A stretch of DNA of 38,930 bases, from the NCBI GenBank assembly GCA_003605035.1, contig QZKJ01000104.1, forward strand, positions 1 to 38,930, read 5' to 3'. The position numbers and the translations under genes are program-made. Shown piece by piece: positions 15,234 through 24,228 of this stretch (its first letter is position 1; every line of letters starts with the position of its first letter). Below the pieces are notes generated by a model. The model searched no databases. It worked only from the letters and a program-made list of their open reading frames with translations, and was not told where the DNA came from. Source of the DNA: Desulfurivibrio sp. GTDB taxonomy: Bacteria > Desulfobacterota > Desulfobulbia > Desulfobulbales > SURF-16.

Positions 15234-18200
15234 ATGAATATCAACACTTCTGACAGGCCGGTGGCTAGGGTCATGTTGGTCAATGACGACTTGACTCAGC
15301 TCGATGTGCTGTCTGGGCTGTTGCGTGAGGAAGAGCTTGAGGTGATGGTGTTTCAAAGCGCAGAGGCGGCACTTGCCGCCATGGATTGGCACCGACTGCC
15401 TGATCTCATCATCGTCGAACTCCTCATGCCGGTAATTGACGGATGGCGCTTTTGCCGTCTGCTCCGTTCGCCTGAATATCGATATTGCAACCGGATACCA
15501 ATCCTTTTTCTTTCAGCCACCCTGGCCAGCGAAGAGACCGCGGTCATTCTCGATGAGCTGGGCCCCCACGCCTTTATGATATCACCGGTTGACCACAGCC
15601 GTTTTATTGAACACGTACGGGCAATTCGTGAGGGCCGTTTGCCGCAGCATTCTCAACGGGTGTTGATTGTTGAGAACAGCAGGAACGTGGCGGATGGCCT
15701 GCAGAAGGCTTTTTCAACCAACGGCTACCTTGCTGATACGGCCCTTACCGCCCGGTCGGCGGCGGAAGCTTTTGCTAACGGCACCTACGATGTCGCGGTT
15801 CTGGATGCTCACCTGCCTGATGGCAAGGGGGATGGGTTGCTGGCGGATTTCCTCGCCGGGCGTCCTGATTGTATCTGCATCATGATGAGTACAGATCCGA
15901 GTCCAGATCTGGCCCTGGCCTGGATGCGACAGGGGGCGGCCGCCTATCTGCGCAAACCATTTGCGCCGGAATCTCTCATCAAACTCTGCACCGCGACCCG
16001 GCAGGAAAGAAACCTCTTGCAACGAGAAGAACAGCTTAGGAAAGGAAGCCAATCACTGCGCGAGGCTGAGTGCCGCTATCGCGCTTTTTTTGAGCAAAAT
16101 CCGGACGGGGTGGTCATTCTGGATCCGGAAACCGCCCGGCCGCTTGAATTCAATGATCAGGCCAGCATGCAGCTTGGCTATTCGCGGCAGGAATTCGCCC
16201 GCCTGCACCTGTGGGATATCGAGGCGAAGGAAACGGCCGCCGAAAGCCGTGCCCGTATCCGTAAGATCATGGATGAAGGGAATGACGATTTCGATACCAT
16301 GCATCGCACCAAGCAGGGTGAAATCAGGCATGCGCATGTCACCGCACAGATGATTAATGTGGCTGGACGCCCCGTCTATCACTGCATATGGCGTGATATC
16401 ACTGAACGTAAACGGATTGAGAATCGTCTCGAGCGGCTGGCTGAATGCCTGTTAGGACTTGAAGACGATTACGCAGTCAACATGTCACGGCTTGCAGCCC
16501 TCTGCGGGGAGGAACTCGGCGCCACCTGCGCCCTTTACAACAGACTTGAAGGCGGTCTGCTCTGCACCTTGGGTCAATGGCATACACCGCCGGACTATGA
16601 ACTAAGGGATAAACCGGAGGGGCATATCTGTTTTGACGTGATCCGGGGCGGTGGAAAAGATGCCTTACTCGTCCGCAATCTGCCCGACACGCCGTATGCC
16701 CGGACAGACCCGAATGTGAGCAGATACGGGCTGAAAACCTACCTGGGCCATGTGGTGCATTGCTTCGGCGAGGCGGTCGGTTCGCTCTGCGCCGTCTTCC
16801 AGCATGACTTCGAGCCCAGCAACGACGATATGCGACTCATGGACATCATTGCCGCAGCCATCGGCAGGGAAGAGGAACGTAGACGGGTAACGGAGATGCT
16901 GCGGGAAAGCGAGGCCCGGGTTCGGGCAAAACTTGATGCCATCCTGCTGCCGGAAGGAGATGTCGGCCTGTTGGATTTGCGCGATCTGCTGGATTTGCAT
17001 GTGGTCCAAGAGCTGATAGATGACATTTTTAGACTGACCAATATCGGCGTCGGCATTGGCGACCTGCAGGGCAAGGTGCTGGTTGCATCGGGATGGCGTG
17101 ATATCTGTCTCAAATTTCATCGTGTCCATCCCGAAAGCCGCAGAAACTGCCTTGAAAGCGACACACAGCTGTCCGCCGGAGTGCCTGCCGGCACCTTCAA
17201 GATGTACAAATGCAAAAACAACATGTGGGACATTGTCACGCCGATCATGGTGGGCGGCAGGCATTTGGCCAACCTGTTTTTCGGCCAGTTCTTCTTAAGT
17301 GACGAAACCCCGGATCGCGATATTTTCCTGGCCCAGGCCCAGAAATACGGCTTTGATGAGGACGACTACCTTGCCGCCCTCGATCGGGTGCCCCGGTGGA
17401 GCAGGGAAACGGTCGACACCGTGATGCACTTCTATGCCCGGCTCACCTCACTTCTGTCAACCTTGAGTTACAGCAATATCAAGCTGGCCCGTGTATTGGA
17501 AGAGCGCAGAAAGGCTGAAGGGGCGCTGCGGCAGAGTGAGACACTGCTGGCACAATCCAACCAAATCATGACCGGTGTGCTTGATCATACTCATATGATG
17601 GCTGCTTATCTTGACGTGGAATTCAATTTCATCTGGGTCAATCGCGCCTATGCGGAAACATGCCGGCAGGACTTGGACTTTTTCCCGGGCCAGAACCACT
17701 TTGATCTTTATCCCCACGAGGAGAACCAGGCGATTTTTCAACAGGTAGTGGATTCAGGGAAACCCTTTTTCGTGGCGGCAAAACCGTTTGAGTTCCTCGA
17801 TCAGCCCGAGCGGGGCGTCACCTACTGGGACTGGAGCCTGATCCCCACCAGGGATGCATCTGGCAAAACCCTTGGCCTGGTTTTCACCCTGGCCGAGATC
17901 ACTAGCCGGGTCCGGGCGGAAGAGCAGCTGCGTGAGCACGCCAGGGAACTGCAGTGGCTCTTCAAGAGCATGATCAACGCCTTTGTCCTCTTTGAGTCCG
18001 TTTTTGACGCAGATGGCAATTTCATCAGTTACCGTTTTGTCTATATCAACGACGCCTATGAGCGTATTACCGGGGTGAAGAACGAGGAGGTTAAGGGCAG
18101 GACGGTTCATGAGGTATGGCCCGAGACCGAATCGGAATGGATCAAGAAGTATGGCGGGGTTGCGGTTTCCGGTGTCACCCAGACCTTTGACCTGTATCAC

Positions 18201-19838
18201 GATCCGACCGGAAAACTCTATCACTGTAATGTTTACCGGCCATGGGATACGCCGGACCGCTTCTGTGTGATTTTCGAAGACATTACTGAGCGCAAGAGGA
18301 CGGAGACTGAGCGGGAACGGCTGCTCATGGCAATTGAACAGTCCGGCGAGATGATCGTTATCACCGATCCCGAAGGAAGCATCCAGTATGTCAACCCTGC
18401 CTTTACGAGGACAACGGGTTACAGCCATGACGAAGCCATCGGCCACAATCCGCGTATCCTCAAGAGCGGCAAGCAGGATGTGGCCTTCTATGCGGAGATG
18501 TGGCGGGTGATATCTGGCGGCCAAAACTGGCAGGGACGTTTTGTTAATAAACGTAAAGACGGCACGTTCTATATCGAGGAGGCCACCATCTCCCCGGTGC
18601 TGGACGCCGAAGGACGGATCGTCAATTACGTGGCCGTCAAGCGTGACATCACGGAGCAAATACGTATTCAGGAAGAAAATGCCAAGCTGGAGATGCAGTT
18701 TCAACAGGCCCAGAAAATGGAATCCGTGGGTCGGCTGGCAGGCGGCGTGGCCCATGATTTCAACAACATGATGGGGGTGATCCTCGGCTACACGGAGCTG
18801 GCCCTGATTCAGATGGACCCGGTCCAGCCGCTCTATGCCGACCTGCAGGAAATCAAGAAAGCCGCCCAGCGCTCTGCCAACCTGACCCGGCAATTGCTGG
18901 CCTTTGCCCGCAAACAGACCGTTGCCCCCAAGGTGCTCGACTTAAACGAAACCGTGGAAGGGATGCTCAAGATGATCATCCGGCTCATCGGTGAAGACAT
19001 CGATCTCGCCTGGCTGCCCACAGCCGGCCTGTGGCCGGTCAAGATGGACCCGGCACAGGTAGACCAGATTCTGGCCAACCTGTGCATCAACGCCCGCGAC
19101 GCCATCGCCGGCGTGGGCAAGCTCACCATCGAAACGCAAAACACCGCCTTCGATGAAGACTACTGCGCGGAGCACGCGGGGTTTATCCCCGGCGATTTCG
19201 TGCTGTTTACCGTGAGCGATGACGGTTGCGGCATGGACAAGGAAACTTTGGATAAACTCTTCGAGCCGTTTTTCACCACCAAGGCGGCAGGTCATGGCAC
19301 TGGTCTCGGGCTGGCCACGGTATATGGCGTTGTCAAGCAGAACAACGGCTTCATCAACGTCTACAGTGAACCTGGGCAAGGCTCGGTTTTCAAGATCTAC
19401 CTGCCCCGGCATGCGTCCAAAACCGGGCAGATGCGCGAGGAAAGCCCGGCTGCTCCGAACAAGCAGGGTAACGAAACCATCCTCCTGGTGGAAGACGAGG
19501 AATCGATCCTGAAAATTACGCGGCGAATGCTGAAAAAATTGGGATATCGGGTACTGACCGCTTCGACACCGGGCGAGGCCTTCACTGTGGCCAAGGAGCA
19601 TGCCGGCGAGATCAAACTGCTTTTAACCGACGTGGTCATGCCGGACATGAACGGCCCGAAACTGGCTAAAGAGCTTATCTCTCTTTATCCGGGACTCAGG
19701 AGCTTGTTCATGTCCGGCTATACAGGCAATGTCATAGCTCAGCATGACATACTGGACGATAGTATCAATTTTATTCAAAAACCGTTTTCACACCAGGCCT
19801 TGGCCGCCAAGGTTCGCGAGACGCTGGAATGTAAATGA
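15234..19838 (+). CDS. Large hybrid histidine kinase (REC-REC-PAS-GAF-PocR-PAS3-HisKA-HATPase-REC)
   Basis: A 1534-residue soluble kinase without membrane helices. Approximate order: receiver 12-130, receiver 141-252, PAS 273-395, GAF 400-552, PocR ligand domain 579-750, three PAS domains (769-897, 902-1022, 1026-1144), HisKA from 1161 with GGVAHDFNNMM, HATPase 1236-1395 with DDGCGMD and GTGLGLATVYG, and receiver 1415-1534. In the first receiver the phospho-acceptor position is E62 (IIVELLMP) and the usual KP lysine is SP, so it is a pseudo-receiver. The second keeps VLDAHLPDG and KP but has EN instead of the DD pocket. The third is intact. GAGGGGG just before ATG 15234 is the ribosome site. 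PocR domains bind small hydrocarbon-derived ligands in some proteins. It may feed the activator at 1420, but that is only an inference from proximity. Confidence 0.93.
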   Translation: MNINTSDRPVARVMLVNDDLTQLDVLSGLLREEELEVMVFQSAEAALAAMDWHRLPDLIIVELLMPVIDGWRFCRLLRSPEYRYCNRIPILFLSATLASEETAVILDELGPHAFMISPVDHSRFIEHVRAIREGRLPQHSQRVLIVENSRNVADGLQKAFSTNGYLADTALTARSAAEAFANGTYDVAVLDAHLPDGKGDGLLADFLAGRPDCICIMMSTDPSPDLALAWMRQGAAAYLRKPFAPESLIKLCTATRQERNLLQREEQLRKGSQSLREAECRYRAFFEQNPDGVVILDPETARPLEFNDQASMQLGYSRQEFARLHLWDIEAKETAAESRARIRKIMDEGNDDFDTMHRTKQGEIRHAHVTAQMINVAGRPVYHCIWRDITERKRIENRLERLAECLLGLEDDYAVNMSRLAALCGEELGATCALYNRLEGGLLCTLGQWHTPPDYELRDKPEGHICFDVIRGGGKDALLVRNLPDTPYARTDPNVSRYGLKTYLGHVVHCFGEAVGSLCAVFQHDFEPSNDDMRLMDIIAAAIGREEERRRVTEMLRESEARVRAKLDAILLPEGDVGLLDLRDLLDLHVVQELIDDIFRLTNIGVGIGDLQGKVLVASGWRDICLKFHRVHPESRRNCLESDTQLSAGVPAGTFKMYKCKNNMWDIVTPIMVGGRHLANLFFGQFFLSDETPDRDIFLAQAQKYGFDEDDYLAALDRVPRWSRETVDTVMHFYARLTSLLSTLSYSNIKLARVLEERRKAEGALRQSETLLAQSNQIMTGVLDHTHMMAAYLDVEFNFIWVNRAYAETCRQDLDFFPGQNHFDLYPHEENQAIFQQVVDSGKPFFVAAKPFEFLDQPERGVTYWDWSLIPTRDASGKTLGLVFTLAEITSRVRAEEQLREHARELQWLFKSMINAFVLFESVFDADGNFISYRFVYINDAYERITGVKNEEVKGRTVHEVWPETESEWIKKYGGVAVSGVTQTFDLYHDPTGKLYHCNVYRPWDTPDRFCVIFEDITERKRTETERERLLMAIEQSGEMIVITDPEGSIQYVNPAFTRTTGYSHDEAIGHNPRILKSGKQDVAFYAEMWRVISGGQNWQGRFVNKRKDGTFYIEEATISPVLDAEGRIVNYVAVKRDITEQIRIQEENAKLEMQFQQAQKMESVGRLAGGVAHDFNNMMGVILGYTELALIQMDPVQPLYADLQEIKKAAQRSANLTRQLLAFARKQTVAPKVLDLNETVEGMLKMIIRLIGEDIDLAWLPTAGLWPVKMDPAQVDQILANLCINARDAIAGVGKLTIETQNTAFDEDYCAEHAGFIPGDFVLFTVSDDGCGMDKETLDKLFEPFFTTKAAGHGTGLGLATVYGVVKQNNGFINVYSEPGQGSVFKIYLPRHASKTGQMREESPAAPNKQGNETILLVEDEESILKITRRMLKKLGYRVLTASTPGEAFTVAKEHAGEIKLLLTDVVMPDMNGPKLAKELISLYPGLRSLFMSGYTGNVIAQHDILDDSINFIQKPFSHQALAAKVRETLECK

Positions 19839-19954
19839 GGAGAGTGGAACAATCCGTGGGCTGGTTCAATGGGTAAGAAATGGGAAGGTATACCTTGGTA
19901 CGATTGGTTTGCTATCGCAAGTGTGGTCGCTAATGGTGGGTGTAATTACAACCA
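19836..19954 (+). other. Trp-rich open frame continuing past the kinase stop
   Basis: After the TGA at 19836-19838 the same frame stays open for about 66 codons: EWNNPWAGSMGKKWEG, IPWYDWFAIASVVANG, and so on, past the terminator. An internal ATG at 19869 could start a small protein, but there is no convincing ribosome site and the frame runs through the hairpin. Probably non-coding; recorded because of the unusual tryptophan content. Confidence 0.2.
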
Positions 19955-19986
19955 GGAGCAGGCATGGCAACCTGTCTGCTCTTTTT
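19955..19986 (+). terminator. Intrinsic terminator after the large hybrid kinase
   Basis: GAGCAG (19956-19961) and CTGCTC (19976-19981) form a stem followed at once by TTTTT (19982-19986). It should stop plus-strand transcription before the minus-strand carboxylase operon. Nothing was recognised in 19987-20142. Confidence 0.7.
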
Positions 19987-20142
19987 GTTTACCGTGTTTA
20001 ATATGGCCAAATCGAAGATTATTAAAACAAAGACAAGTCTAAGGTCAACCCTACTACTATGAAGTAACACATAGAGACAATGAAATGAAGCCAGTGCCGT
20101 CTCCCATGCAAAAGTCCGAGGGAAAGCCTGCCCGGTCCGCCT

Positions 20143-21072
20143 TCAATCCAGATAGACGATCTCCCCCCCGTACTCGGTGACCACCACCCCATCCTCCAGG
20201 TTCCTCAGCCTGAGCCCGCCGTCGGCATCGACGCCGAGCACCTCCGCCTCATACTGGGGGCTCTGCTGCACGTCATAGCCAAACATCACCCGGCGGCCGG
20301 ATGAGTCACTGAGTTCCCGCCACCTGGTTAACAGAAGTTGCTCACTCTCCGGCAGCACATTGTCCGGCTCAGCCAGCTGCAGCTCCTCCTGCAGATAGAG
20401 CAGGCCGGTGTTCCAGCAGAACTTGGCCAGCAGATCCGTGGCCACCAGGCCCAGGTCAAGGCTGTGGCCGCAGAGGCCGGCCATGGACACGGCCAGCCGG
20501 TCGAGCTCCGGCGGAAAGTCGGCATTGTTGACATTGAGTCCCGCGCCGATGAGGATATACTCCTCGCCGGAGCGGCTGCCATACAGGGTTTCCATCAGAA
20601 TACCGGCCACCTTGCGGCCGTTGACATGGACATCATTGACCCATTTGAGCCGGGCCGGCACCCCGAACTGCCGCACCGTTTCACAGCAGGCAACTCCCGC
20701 GGCCAGCGGCAGCAGGCGGCTGATCTCCGGCAGCAGATTGTTGACAAAGACCATGGTCAGCCAGATCCCCCCCTGCGGGGCATGCCAGTAGCGCCGGAAG
20801 CGGCCTTTGCCGCCGGTCAGCTCCTCGGCCAGGATCACCAGGCCGCTGGGAAAGGAGCGGCCCGCATGCTCATGCTCGGCAATGAGCTGCCTGGCCTCAT
20901 CCATGCCCCGCTCCAGGCTGGCAAAGGCGTGGATGCGGGAGCCGGCAATGGCCCCATAACGAAAAACCGTCTGCACCCGGTTTTCGGGCAACAGACGGCT
21001 TCGGCGTTCAATCTCGTGGTCGGTTATATAACGTTGGACGGCAGCGGGATGCGGATACGGATTTATTCCCAT
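20143..21072 (-). CDS. birA: Biotin--protein ligase (BirA-type)
   Basis: A 309-residue biotin ligase that activates biotin as biotinyl-AMP and transfers it to a carrier lysine. The ATP/biotin loop reads GKGRFRRYWHAPQGGIWLTMV (the GRGRxGRxW...P.GG family motif), followed by KWVNDVHVNGRKVAGIL (KWPND motif, with V for P) and GAGLNVNN. A small C-terminal domain follows. There is no N-terminal helix-turn-helix repressor domain like that of E. coli BirA; the first 60 residues are a different extension. Its start overlaps the upstream carrier gene by 10 bases, so the two are co-translated. Context implies the carrier at 21063 is its substrate. Confidence 0.9.
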   Translation of the reverse strand: MGINPYPHPAAVQRYITDHEIERRSRLLPENRVQTVFRYGAIAGSRIHAFASLERGMDEARQLIAEHEHAGRSFPSGLVILAEELTGGKGRFRRYWHAPQGGIWLTMVFVNNLLPEISRLLPLAAGVACCETVRQFGVPARLKWVNDVHVNGRKVAGILMETLYGSRSGEEYILIGAGLNVNNADFPPELDRLAVSMAGLCGHSLDLGLVATDLLAKFCWNTGLLYLQEELQLAEPDNVLPESEQLLLTRWRELSDSSGRRVMFGYDVQQSPQYEAEVLGVDADGGLRLRNLEDGVVVTEYGGEIVYLD

Positions 21073-21713
21073 TCAGCTTTGACGCGGGTAATGATTTTTT
21101 CGATGAGCGGCAGCTTGTCAGGCGGGCAGATGCCGATCAGCGGCTCGCCCTGGGCAACGGAAATGCCCGGCTGGAAATAGACGGAATGGATGATGCCGGG
21201 CGCCCCCTGGTAATAGACCGGGGTGTCCCGTTTCATCAGCGACATGGTGAACAGTTCTTCCCCCGGCTTGATGGACACCGAGCGCTGGCCGAATTTTTCG
21301 ATGCGGGCCTGAATCTCCATGGAGAAGAAATACTTGGCCCGTTCCGGGGCCGGAAACGGCAACAGGACCTGGCGCAGGATCTGCTCGATGATCTCCCGTT
21401 TTTTGAGGGGATGCCTGATGGTGATGATCTTCTCGCCCGCCTCGACAAACCGGCCTTCCAGATCATCCCGGACAAAGGAAACCACCCCGTTCGAGGTGGC
21501 ATGGATCGGCTTGATGTTCCCTTCCCGGCGCAGGGTGAAGAGCTGGGTGCCGGGAATATGATGCCACTTGCCCGTGGTGCCCTCCACCTTGTCGTCAAGC
21601 CGCACATGGAAACGGATCTGTCCGGTATGGGAGGTGAAGATATCCACATAGCCATAGGGGTCCGAGCGGTATTCGCGGAGGATGTGTTCGTAATCTATGT
21701 CGTCGTCGTACAT
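21063..21713 (-). CDS. Tandem biotinyl-like carrier protein
   Basis: A 216-residue protein with two biotinyl/lipoyl-like hammerhead folds. In the first (about 50-105) the motif position reads LRREG before NGVVSFV, so the acceptor lysine is missing. In the second (about 145-200) it reads SLMKRD before GAPGIIHSV, aligning K161 with the lysine of the classical AMKM motif. So K161 is the likely biotin site, although the following Met is Arg. It lies between the carboxyltransferase and the biotin ligase, the expected place for a carboxyl carrier (BCCP). It is longer than a normal BCCP (about 150 residues) and lacks the Ala/Pro-rich linker. Confidence 0.7.
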   Translation of the reverse strand: MYDDDIDYEHILREYRSDPYGYVDIFTSHTGQIRFHVRLDDKVEGTTGKWHHIPGTQLFTLRREGNIKPIHATSNGVVSFVRDDLEGRFVEAGEKIITIRHPLKKREIIEQILRQVLLPFPAPERAKYFFSMEIQARIEKFGQRSVSIKPGEELFTMSLMKRDTPVYYQGAPGIIHSVYFQPGISVAQGEPLIGICPPDKLPLIEKIITRVKAEWE

Positions 21714-21719
21714 AAAATT

Positions 21720-21977
21720 GGTCTGACTGGTCTTATTAGTCTTGCTGGTCTGTCTTATTAGTCTGACTGGCCTACTGGTCTTATTAGTCTTGCTGGTCTG
21801 ACTGGTCTTATTAGTCTGACTGGCCTTACTGGTCTTATTAGTCCGGCTGGTCTCACTTGTCCGATTAGTCTAACCGGTCCGGTGGTGCTGGCCTTGCCGG
21901 TCCGGATAGTCTTGCCGTTGACCAGTAAGACCAGTTGGACCAGTCGGACCAGCCCGATCAGCCCGACCAGTCAGACT
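21720..21977. repeat. 9-bp minisatellite with an inverted second half
   Basis: About 28 degenerate 9-base units fill the gap between the carboxyltransferase stop and the carrier start. On the plus strand the first two thirds repeat GGTCTGACT/GGTCTTATT/AGTCTTGCT. After about 21915 the units become AGTAAGACC, AGTTGGACC, AGTCGGACC, AGTCAGACT, the reverse complement of the first type. A transcript through it could fold into a long imperfect hairpin. The array touches the carboxyltransferase stop codon. Confidence 0.9.
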
Positions 21978-24225
21978 ATCTGTAATATAAATTCCTGCCG
22001 CCCATGGTCAGCAGGGCCTTGTGCAGATTGCGGCGGAATTCCCGTCTGTCCCAGATGCCCTGGATATGGCCCCTTTTCAGGGCGTTCTTGGCGCTGTGAT
22101 AGCCGGGCGGGATATCCTCGCCGGTGGTGTCCCTGATCACCTTGGGCCCGGCAAAGCCGACCCGGCTGGAGCGGATGGCGAACTGGTAGTGGGAGCAGCC
22201 CAGGAAACTTGCCACCGGTCCGGCATAGGAATTGTTGTCATAGACCACGATATAGAGTCCGCCGGAATCCACATACTGACGCACCGCCATGGTGCATTTG
22301 GGCATCTGCACCACGCCCAGGGTGCCTTCCTGGATGCGGATGCCGCCCGTGGTGTGCACATAGGCCAGCAGCGGCCGGCGTTTGAGTTTGGCCAGCTCGC
22401 AGGCCTGCACGAACTTCTCGCCCTCGGCGGCGCCGACGGTGCCGTTTCTGAAATCGCTGTAGAGCATGGCCACCACCAGATCCACCCCGACCACCCTGGC
22501 CTCAAAGGTGATGATGGCGCTTTTCCGGCCGGTCTTGGACTTGGCCGCCTCCAGCCGTTTTTCAAAGCCGGCCACGGACAGGGGATTGCCGGCGGCTATC
22601 TCGCTGTTGAACTCCTTGATGGTGTCCCGGTCAAAAAGATGCTTCAGATACCACTCATATTCCAGGGAGAAATGGTGGCCGCAGCTCTCGCAGACCCCGC
22701 AGAACTCACCGTACAGATCAGGCACCCAGAGATCCTTGCAGCCATACTTTGCCGCATTGGGGCAACTGACCGTGCGGTCCTCATTGGCCAGCGGGCTGGT
22801 GTAGGTGTCGCCGAACTCGGTGGCCATGGCCTGCTGATTGCTCGCCGCGGGCCGGGCCTGTTTCCCATCCTGCTTGGAGGCGATGAAGTCATAGGCCGCG
22901 GCAATGGGGGCGGAAACCTGCTTGAGCAGCACCGAGCCCTCGCCGGAAACATCCTTGATAACCTGCTTGACCTGCTTGTGCTGGCTGCGCAGGACATCAT
23001 AGCGGAAGGTGTAATAGACCTTGCTCGATTTCTCCTTGACCCGCTGGCAGAAGGAGGAAAGGGCGGAAGGCTTGCCGGCGAAGCCGCCCAGGGCCATCTC
23101 CCGGTATTTCCGGTAGCGCAGCTGCAGCAGACGCTTGATCTCGTCGTTATTGAGGTCCCAGGAGATTTCGATCAGGTGGTCCTCCGAGTTGATCACCTCG
23201 TTTTTCTTGAGCTTCAGCTCATAGGCCCGGAAGGCCCTGAGGCTTTTGGTCTTCAGCACCACCTCGTCGGTGGCCCGGATCATCTCGAATTTCACCCTTT
23301 TGAAAAAGGCGTAATCATCCCTTTTCGCGCCGAGCAGCGGCTCCTGAACCACCCGGTCGATGGTGCCGAGCTTGAGATTGTCGCTGGCAGTGATGCGCAG
23401 CCATTTGGCGCAGTCCTCCAGCAGCTGCTTGGGGATCTTCTCCCCTTCCTGGATTTTTCCCTCGATGGCGCCCGCCCCTTCCGGCGAGATGACCGAATAA
23501 TAGCCATGGGAAAACATCATGCGGAAATCGGCGAGCCCAATGGCCTCGGCGCCGCCCGAGCCCCCTTCGGAAATGATGGAAATAAACGGCACCCGCAGCT
23601 TGGCCATGGCATAGATGTTTCTGGCGATCTGCTGGCCCGCGCCGGGATAATCCTCCACCGGAAAAGAGCCGGGGGTGAAGATATAGGAGTGGATGGGAAT
23701 GCCCTCGGTCTGGGCCACCTGCATGAAGCGCAGGGCCTTCTCATTGCCCCAGGGCTTGCAGGAACCGCCGTTGCGGTACTCCTCGCCATGGCCCTTTTCC
23801 TGGCCGATGACCATCACCTGCTGGGTGACATTCTTCTTTTTCACCCGCCGGACAATGGTGGCCTTGGCGGCAACCATGGAGGGATCGATGCTGGCCTCGT
23901 CCTGGCCGCCCAGCTCACTGAAGTCCTCATAGACGTTTTCCAGAATGTCCTGCAGGGAAAAACGCAGCGGACTGCGGACGATCCGCACCCGCTCCATGGG
24001 GGTGAGATTTTCCTCGCAGCGCTGCTCGAGAAAGGAAAGGCTCTCCTCCAGGGTGCAGACCTGCTTGTCAAGTTCTTCTTCAGGGACATCGTAAAACGAA
24101 CCCCTAAGGCTATCCAGTTTCTCCTGCAGCCCGACCAGGTCGCCCCAGTCCATTCCGTCCCTGATATGGCTCAGGTAGGAAATGCGTTCCGCGTTTTTCA
24201 GGAGTCTTTTGCGTAAATCTTCCAT
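21976..24225 (-). CDS. Fused acetyl-CoA carboxylase carboxyltransferase (AccA-AccD order)
   Basis: A 749-residue single-chain carboxyltransferase that moves the carboxyl group from biotin to acetyl-CoA. A helical N-terminus like AccA (1-90) precedes the alpha half (about 90-320) with VMVIGQEKGH, GNEKALRFMQVA, YIFTPGSFPVEDYPG, IISEGGSGGAEAIG and YYSVISPEGAGAI. After a linker rich in Lys, about residue 490 starts the beta half: a zinc ribbon (CPNAAKYGC...CGVCESCGHHF), DFRNGTVGAAEGEKFVQA, TTGGIRIQEGTLGVVQM and GFAGPKVI. In the usual PccB-like single-chain transferases the AccD-like half comes first, so this order is reversed. It starts 3 bases after the biotin carboxylase stop. Confidence 0.92.
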   Translation of the reverse strand: MEDLRKRLLKNAERISYLSHIRDGMDWGDLVGLQEKLDSLRGSFYDVPEEELDKQVCTLEESLSFLEQRCEENLTPMERVRIVRSPLRFSLQDILENVYEDFSELGGQDEASIDPSMVAAKATIVRRVKKKNVTQQVMVIGQEKGHGEEYRNGGSCKPWGNEKALRFMQVAQTEGIPIHSYIFTPGSFPVEDYPGAGQQIARNIYAMAKLRVPFISIISEGGSGGAEAIGLADFRMMFSHGYYSVISPEGAGAIEGKIQEGEKIPKQLLEDCAKWLRITASDNLKLGTIDRVVQEPLLGAKRDDYAFFKRVKFEMIRATDEVVLKTKSLRAFRAYELKLKKNEVINSEDHLIEISWDLNNDEIKRLLQLRYRKYREMALGGFAGKPSALSSFCQRVKEKSSKVYYTFRYDVLRSQHKQVKQVIKDVSGEGSVLLKQVSAPIAAAYDFIASKQDGKQARPAASNQQAMATEFGDTYTSPLANEDRTVSCPNAAKYGCKDLWVPDLYGEFCGVCESCGHHFSLEYEWYLKHLFDRDTIKEFNSEIAAGNPLSVAGFEKRLEAAKSKTGRKSAIITFEARVVGVDLVVAMLYSDFRNGTVGAAEGEKFVQACELAKLKRRPLLAYVHTTGGIRIQEGTLGVVQMPKCTMAVRQYVDSGGLYIVVYDNNSYAGPVASFLGCSHYQFAIRSSRVGFAGPKVIRDTTGEDIPPGYHSAKNALKRGHIQGIWDRREFRRNLHKALLTMGGRNLYYR

Positions 24226-24228
24226 TAT

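Noticed and set aside
21720..21977. CRISPR or coding repeat
   Set aside because: No spacers and stop codons in the operon reading direction; it is a degenerate minisatellite.
22021..24216. Long plus-strand open frame opposite the carboxyltransferase
   Set aside because: It is a shadow of a high-GC gene; the minus strand has clear AccA and AccD motifs and the plus frame has none.
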